From assembly GCA_003228915.1 (NCBI GenBank), contig QIGL01000091.1, forward strand, positions 1 through 45,597: 45,597 nucleotides of DNA, read 5' to 3'. The position numbers were made by a program, and so were the translations under genes. The notes under the pieces were generated by a model. That model did not search any database and was not told the origin of the DNA. It worked only from the letters and a program-made list of their open reading frames with translations. Below are positions 41,386 to 45,597 of this stretch, piece by piece. Origin of the DNA: Acidiferrobacteraceae bacterium. Its GTDB lineage: Bacteria; Pseudomonadota; Gammaproteobacteria; Acidiferrobacterales; SZUA-150. The number at the start of each line of letters is the position of its first letter. Position 1 is the first letter of the stretch.

Positions 41386-42084
41386 ATGAAACTGGTAACA
41401 GTTAAACAAGTCAGTAAGCAGTACCAGCAGGACAGCATTGTTGTTAATGCGCTGGATACTGTAGATCTGGCTGTGGACGGTGGCGAGTTCATGTCCCTGG
41501 TGGGGCCTTCGGGTTCCGGCAAAACCACGCTACTGAACATTATTGGTGGCCTGGACGCACCCACTCGCGGACAGGTGTGGATTCGTGATCAGGAAATTGG
41601 CAGCCTGCAGAAGAGCCAGCTGTCTCGCCTGCGATTGCAGGAGATTGGTTTTATTTTTCAGGAATATAATTTAATCCCGGTGTTGAGTGCCATCGAGAAC
41701 GTTGAATACGTGATGTTGTTACAGGGCGTACCAGACAAGGAACGACGTGAGCGTGCCGAAGGTGTACTGGGCGAAGTAGGTCTTGAGCAGTACATCCACC
41801 GGCGGCCATCACAATTATCCGGTGGCCAACAACAGCGGGTCGCCGTGGCCCGTGCCATTGTGTCACAACCCGCTATTGTGCTGGCGGATGAGCCCACTGC
41901 CAACCTGGATTCCCGTACTGGCGCCGCCTTGCTGGATTTGATGCGCGACCTCAATGAGCGTCATAAGACCACCTTCATCTTTGCCACCCACGATCCCATG
42001 GTGATGGAACGTGCACGCCGCATCGTTACATTGCGTGACGGGAAAATTATCGATGACCGCACGCAAACCGGAGTGAAAAAATGA
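41386..42084 (+). CDS. LolD/MacB-type ABC transporter ATP-binding protein
   Basis: 232 residues. Walker A GPSGSGKT at 40-47, Q-loop IFQEYNLIP near 92, signature LSGGQQQRVAVARA near 145, Walker B IVLADEPTANLDS near 165, and the His switch ATHDP near 205. The NxxPxLS-type spacing fits the LolD/MacB/FtsE group. It provides energy to the permease encoded next, whose ATG overlaps this gene's stop by four bases (ATGA). Confidence 0.93.
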   Translation: MKLVTVKQVSKQYQQDSIVVNALDTVDLAVDGGEFMSLVGPSGSGKTTLLNIIGGLDAPTRGQVWIRDQEIGSLQKSQLSRLRLQEIGFIFQEYNLIPVLSAIENVEYVMLLQGVPDKERRERAEGVLGEVGLEQYIHRRPSQLSGGQQQRVAVARAIVSQPAIVLADEPTANLDSRTGAALLDLMRDLNERHKTTFIFATHDPMVMERARRIVTLRDGKIIDDRTQTGVKK

Positions 42085-44588
42085 AACTGCTACGCCTGGC
42101 CTGGCGAAATGTACTGCGCAACGTCAGGCGCTCCCTGATTACAGTGGTCGCAATAACCGTTGGCCTGGCATCACTGGTATTCCTGTGGGGGCTCATCGAT
42201 GGAATGAACGAGCAGATGATCGAAAACAGCACGAGCTATTTGACAGGCCATTTAAAAATACATGGGAAGGGTTATCACGAAGACAAGAAATTACATCGTG
42301 CTATAACCGATGACCCGGTTATTCGGGCAGAGATCCTGAAAGATAATAACATCAAAGCGTTGTCCGCACGGTTAGAAGGAAAGGCCATGCTAAGCGGTAC
42401 AAACAAGAGTCGTGGCATCATAGTGGTCGGCGTCGATCCCGAAAACGAAATCAAAATTACCACAATTAACAAAACTGTTATCGAAGGTCGCTACCTGCGC
42501 CCGAATGATAAAAATGGAATTTTGATTGGCAATAAAATGGCCCAGATACTCGACACCAGGCCCGGTGAAGATACCGTACTAATAACACAGGCGGCTGACG
42601 GATCAATTGGCGCCGGGCGTTATCGCATTGTCGGTATTTTCAAAACCGGAATTGATGCTATCGATACTAACTATGCCTTTCTCACCCTGGAGTCGGCGCG
42701 CGATCTATATGCCATGTGGGGGCGGGCCACGGCCTGGGCGGTACGACTGAATCAGCGCCAACAATCAGCCCAGGTGGCAGCAGCACTATCGGCCAAGCTG
42801 GGGCCAGACTACGAAGTCCTGGGCTGGCGCAAGCTACTACCATCTGTGGTACAGGCAGTGCAGTTTCACGAGGCAATGACCTATATCATTCTGGGAATTA
42901 TGTTTGTTGTGGTGGCGGTGGGAATTGCCAACACCATACTAATGGCAGTTATGGAGCGGACTCGCGAATTTGGCGTCATGATGGCCCTGGGAACCTCGCG
43001 CTCCCAGATTGTCGGGCTGGTAATCCTGGAGTCGATACTGCTAGGAATTGCAGGAATAATCGTCGGCAATATCGTTGGGCTTGGTATCAATTTTTATCTC
43101 GCCAGTACAGGACTGAATCTTGAACAGTTTGCTGCGGCCCTGGAAAGCATGCCCGGTCTTTCCTCGATTGTTTATCCGGTTTCGCGCCTGGATCACATTA
43201 CGGTATTGTCAGCCATTGTCTTCTTTATCAGCATCGTGCCGGCGCTTTACCCAGCATGGCGGGCGGCAAGTATTGAGCCGGTCGAGGCTATTCGCGGAAT
43301 ACCCAAACAAAAAACGCGCCGGCATTCGGCAAGTGAGCCTAAACCGCAACGTCACGCGCGTGCCGTATTCTGGGCTATCGCCAGTCGTGGCATAAAGCGT
43401 AATCCGCGCCGATCCCTGCTTACAGTTGGTGCCACAGCGTTTGGATTGGCGGCTTTTATTGTTTTGTATGCCTTGATTGAAGGTTGGTATGGGCAATTGG
43501 TGGAAAACTCGACTCGCTATTTTAGTGCCCATGTACAAATAGAGCGGCAGGGTTTTCGTCTCGACATGGAGCCAGGTCTGCGTATTGATAATTATGAACA
43601 GGTCTTGCAAAAAGTGAAACAAGACCCGGGTATTGTGGAGGCGTCTCCCCGGGTGCAGGCCCGCGCCATGGTCAGCAGCCCAATGGCATCGGAACCCTTA
43701 CTGATACTGGGTATTGATGCACAGAGAGAACAGCAGGTCACGCAGTTACAGAAAGTGATTATCAAGGGCGCCTACCTTACTGCCAATGAAAAAAACAGTA
43801 TCGTGCTCGGATCAAGGACGGCAAAAAAACTTGGTATCCGCATCGGCGAAAAAGTCGTTGTCACAGCACAACAGGTGAATGGCGACCTGGGTTCTGCCGC
43901 CTATCGCGTCGCGGGTATATTTGAAACGGGTAATGAATTTTTTGATGGTTTGATGGGCCTGATTCCACTGTCGGCAGGGCAGGAGTTGTTAGGCCTGAAC
44001 AACAGTGTCTCCACCATTGCCATCTTGCTAAAAGATCGTCGCGATAGTCGTGTATTTGCAAGCAGTTTGAATAGCAGCATAGGCAATAATGGACTTGAAG
44101 TGCTGCCATGGGAAACACTGATGCCAGCGGTTGTGCAAATGATTGAATTCAGTGATGTGTTCTTCTACATCATACTGGCTATCGTATTGTTCGTGATAGC
44201 CATGGGTATAATGAATACCTTGTTGATGTCGGTGCTTGAACGGACCCGCGAGTTTGGCGTCATGATGGCCCTGGGTACGGAGCCCGGGCAGATACTGCGT
44301 ATCGTCATCTATGAATCGCTGGCGTTGTCGGCAATCGGCATTATTGTCGGCACGGTTTTCGGTGTTATCGTGACGGCCTACTATCACAATGTGGGCATAG
44401 ATCTTACCAATTTGATGGACGCCTCCGAAGCCATACCGGGCATGACGCCTATTCTTAAACCGGCGCTCATCGTCGGAAGTTTATGGTGGGCAGCTTTTGC
44501 CTTGTTTGCTACTGGCGCGGCAACAGCAATCTATCCTGCCATTCGTGCAGCGCGACTGGAACCGGTCACGGCCATTCGCCATGTCTAG
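42081..44588 (+). CDS. Internally duplicated FtsX/LolE-type ABC permease
   Basis: 835 residues, about twice the usual 400. Residues about 1-410 and 425-835 repeat the same plan: an N-terminal helix (LAWRNVLRNVRRSLITV versus IASRGIKRNPRRSLLTV), a large periplasmic domain (STSYLTGHLKIHGKGYH versus STRYFSAHVQIERQGFR), and three C-terminal helices with ERTREFGVMMALGT in both. Eight membrane helices in all. A single chain thus supplies both halves that LolC and LolE supply as two. It is coupled to the ATPase gene and overlaps the next gene by eight bases. Confidence 0.9.
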   Translation: MKLLRLAWRNVLRNVRRSLITVVAITVGLASLVFLWGLIDGMNEQMIENSTSYLTGHLKIHGKGYHEDKKLHRAITDDPVIRAEILKDNNIKALSARLEGKAMLSGTNKSRGIIVVGVDPENEIKITTINKTVIEGRYLRPNDKNGILIGNKMAQILDTRPGEDTVLITQAADGSIGAGRYRIVGIFKTGIDAIDTNYAFLTLESARDLYAMWGRATAWAVRLNQRQQSAQVAAALSAKLGPDYEVLGWRKLLPSVVQAVQFHEAMTYIILGIMFVVVAVGIANTILMAVMERTREFGVMMALGTSRSQIVGLVILESILLGIAGIIVGNIVGLGINFYLASTGLNLEQFAAALESMPGLSSIVYPVSRLDHITVLSAIVFFISIVPALYPAWRAASIEPVEAIRGIPKQKTRRHSASEPKPQRHARAVFWAIASRGIKRNPRRSLLTVGATAFGLAAFIVLYALIEGWYGQLVENSTRYFSAHVQIERQGFRLDMEPGLRIDNYEQVLQKVKQDPGIVEASPRVQARAMVSSPMASEPLLILGIDAQREQQVTQLQKVIIKGAYLTANEKNSIVLGSRTAKKLGIRIGEKVVVTAQQVNGDLGSAAYRVAGIFETGNEFFDGLMGLIPLSAGQELLGLNNSVSTIAILLKDRRDSRVFASSLNSSIGNNGLEVLPWETLMPAVVQMIEFSDVFFYIILAIVLFVIAMGIMNTLLMSVLERTREFGVMMALGTEPGQILRIVIYESLALSAIGIIVGTVFGVIVTAYYHNVGIDLTNLMDASEAIPGMTPILKPALIVGSLWWAAFALFATGAATAIYPAIRAARLEPVTAIRHV

Positions 44589-45597
44589 TAAAAAGTTTTG
44601 GCCAGTACTTGTGCTGAGCCTTTTTCTTGGCGACTTTTGGCAGGCAGCGCAAGCAGAACTCGAAGTAAGTGGCAACTACAAAAATCTATATGTGAATTCA
44701 CGCACACTGGGTTTGCTAGAACCTCAACAACCCTACTACCTTGATCTCAATCGGCTGCGCCTGAAATTGAAGGGTGACCTGGGCGAGGAGACGTCATTCA
44801 ACGTGCAATATGACAATGAGGTGATCGTGGGCAGCTACCTGAAAACAAACCAGTTCCTTGTGCAAAAGAATTTGCCTTCGGATACTTACTTTAACCTGAA
44901 CAGGACCTATGCTGACGACACGTCGGTGTATGCACGCCACGGATTTTACCGGGCGTTTCTCGATACCCAGGTGGTCGGTATGGATGTACGTATTGGCCGA
45001 CAACGGATTGCCTGGGGCAGTGCTCTGTTCTGGAGTCCCATTGATATTATTAATCCGTTTAACCCTACACAGATCGAACGTGAGCAGCGCGTGGGCGTTG
45101 ATGCAGTTGCATTCGATTGGGACTATAACGACTTATCACGTCTTAGCCTGGTATATGCCGCTCATGCCGACCCCGTACGGGATACCACTGCGTTACGTTG
45201 GCGCACGAATATAGCCCTTTATGACCTGGGGGTCACTGCAGGTCGATTTCGTAACGACTCTATGGCGGGTATCGATTTTGCCGGGCAACTGGGACCAGCG
45301 GGACTGCGCGGTGAGTGGACCCAGACATCGTCGCTCGTTGATGGTCAATATCAACGCGTTGTTCTCGGAGCCGATTACACATTTCCCAACACACTATCGT
45401 TCATGGTTGAACTCTATTACAACGGCCAGGGTAAAGGTGATCAGTCAAACTATGATTTTGGTCGCCTGCTCTCGGGGCAAATCCAGAGCCTGGCACGACG
45501 TTATGTTGGTGCCCTGGTAGGTTATGACATATCACCTGTCTGGAAATTAGAAAACTATTATATTCAAAATCTTGATGACAGAAGCGATTTTCTTTAT
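44581..45597 (+). CDS. Outer-membrane beta-barrel protein (3' part missing)
   Basis: 339 codons up to the window end, with no stop. Signal peptide (VLVLSLFLGDFWQAAQA, then ELEVSGN). The rest alternates polar and aromatic residues in short strands, for example YKNLYVNSRTLG, GMDVRIGRQRIAWGSALFW and VVLGADYTFPNTLSFMVEL, as expected of a DUF1302-like or porin-like barrel. The GRQRIAWGSALFWSPIDIIN segment is often seen in such barrels. The ATG at 44581 overlaps the permease gene by eight bases, so it is the outer-membrane partner of the export operon. Confidence 0.8.
   Translation, partial: MSSKKFWPVLVLSLFLGDFWQAAQAELEVSGNYKNLYVNSRTLGLLEPQQPYYLDLNRLRLKLKGDLGEETSFNVQYDNEVIVGSYLKTNQFLVQKNLPSDTYFNLNRTYADDTSVYARHGFYRAFLDTQVVGMDVRIGRQRIAWGSALFWSPIDIINPFNPTQIEREQRVGVDAVAFDWDYNDLSRLSLVYAAHADPVRDTTALRWRTNIALYDLGVTAGRFRNDSMAGIDFAGQLGPAGLRGEWTQTSSLVDGQYQRVVLGADYTFPNTLSFMVELYYNGQGKGDQSNYDFGRLLSGQIQSLARRYVGALVGYDISPVWKLENYYIQNLDDRSDFLY

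Noticed and set aside
1-45597. tRNA, rRNA, prophage or transposase genes
   Set aside because: None could be recognised by sequence or protein motif anywhere in the window.

Overview
The window reads as chromosome of a gammaproteobacterium. The nitrate-assimilation island (nirB, nirD, nasA, narK and a PP2C/kinase fusion), the AddB-like repair nuclease, mobA, dinB and the bc1-type Rieske protein are all of proteobacterial type. A dense set of sulfur-carrier genes (DsrE/F/H-like, TusA, YeeE/YedE, rhodanese) suggests a sulfur-metabolising lifestyle, probably facultatively low in oxygen because a perfect FNR-type box precedes the cluster regulator. I cannot name the species. No rRNA, tRNA, CRISPR array, phage gene or transposase was seen.

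Layout. 1-1987 (-): 3' part of an AddB-like PD-(D/E)XK nuclease gene. 2040-6800: a DMT transporter, a DUF4139 secreted protein and an amidohydrolase, separated by mosaic intergenic repeats built of several hairpins. 6834-17653: nitrate assimilation. The minus-strand operon nirB-nirD-nasA-FeS/DmsC diverges from narK and the phosphatase/kinase, and the 456-bp space between them carries one NtrC box and two outward-facing sigma-54 promoters. 17884-19191: mobA, then an RHH-type protein and a nucleotidyltransferase that look like a toxin-antitoxin pair. 19547-21249: dinB plus a compact SRAP protein.

21325-33953 is the most interesting part. A Cys-rich PAS-LuxR regulator is followed by three DsrE/F/H-like proteins (one of only 58 aa), a GT39-like membrane glycosyltransferase, a YeeE/YedE transporter, TusA, two paralogous single-pass mini-proteins, a UDP-galactopyranose-mutase-like flavoprotein and a B12-type radical SAM enzyme. 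Facing them are a GT2 glycosyltransferase with a SPASM radical SAM enzyme, and a secreted tandem rhodanese. The same 20-bp palindrome occurs upstream of the regulator, inside the sulfur-carrier operon and in the divergent promoter region at the far end. This suggests one regulon that joins sulfane-sulfur handling to radical chemistry and glycosylation. The product is unknown.

34103-40378 holds a GGR-like flavoprotein, an orphan Rieske protein, a CaiB-type CoA transferase, a thiolase, an NrtS-like protein, an SDR dehydrogenase and an ICMT-type methyltransferase. 40555-45597 encodes an envelope export system: a LolA-like lipoprotein-sorting protein, a LolD-like ATPase, an internally duplicated FtsX/LolE-type permease, and an outer-membrane protein cut by the window end.

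Three kinds of dispersed repeat mark the intergenic spaces: the multi-hairpin mosaic, a MITE-like element with terminal inverted repeats and a variable 19-bp tandem array, and a fragmented element at 17708-17840.
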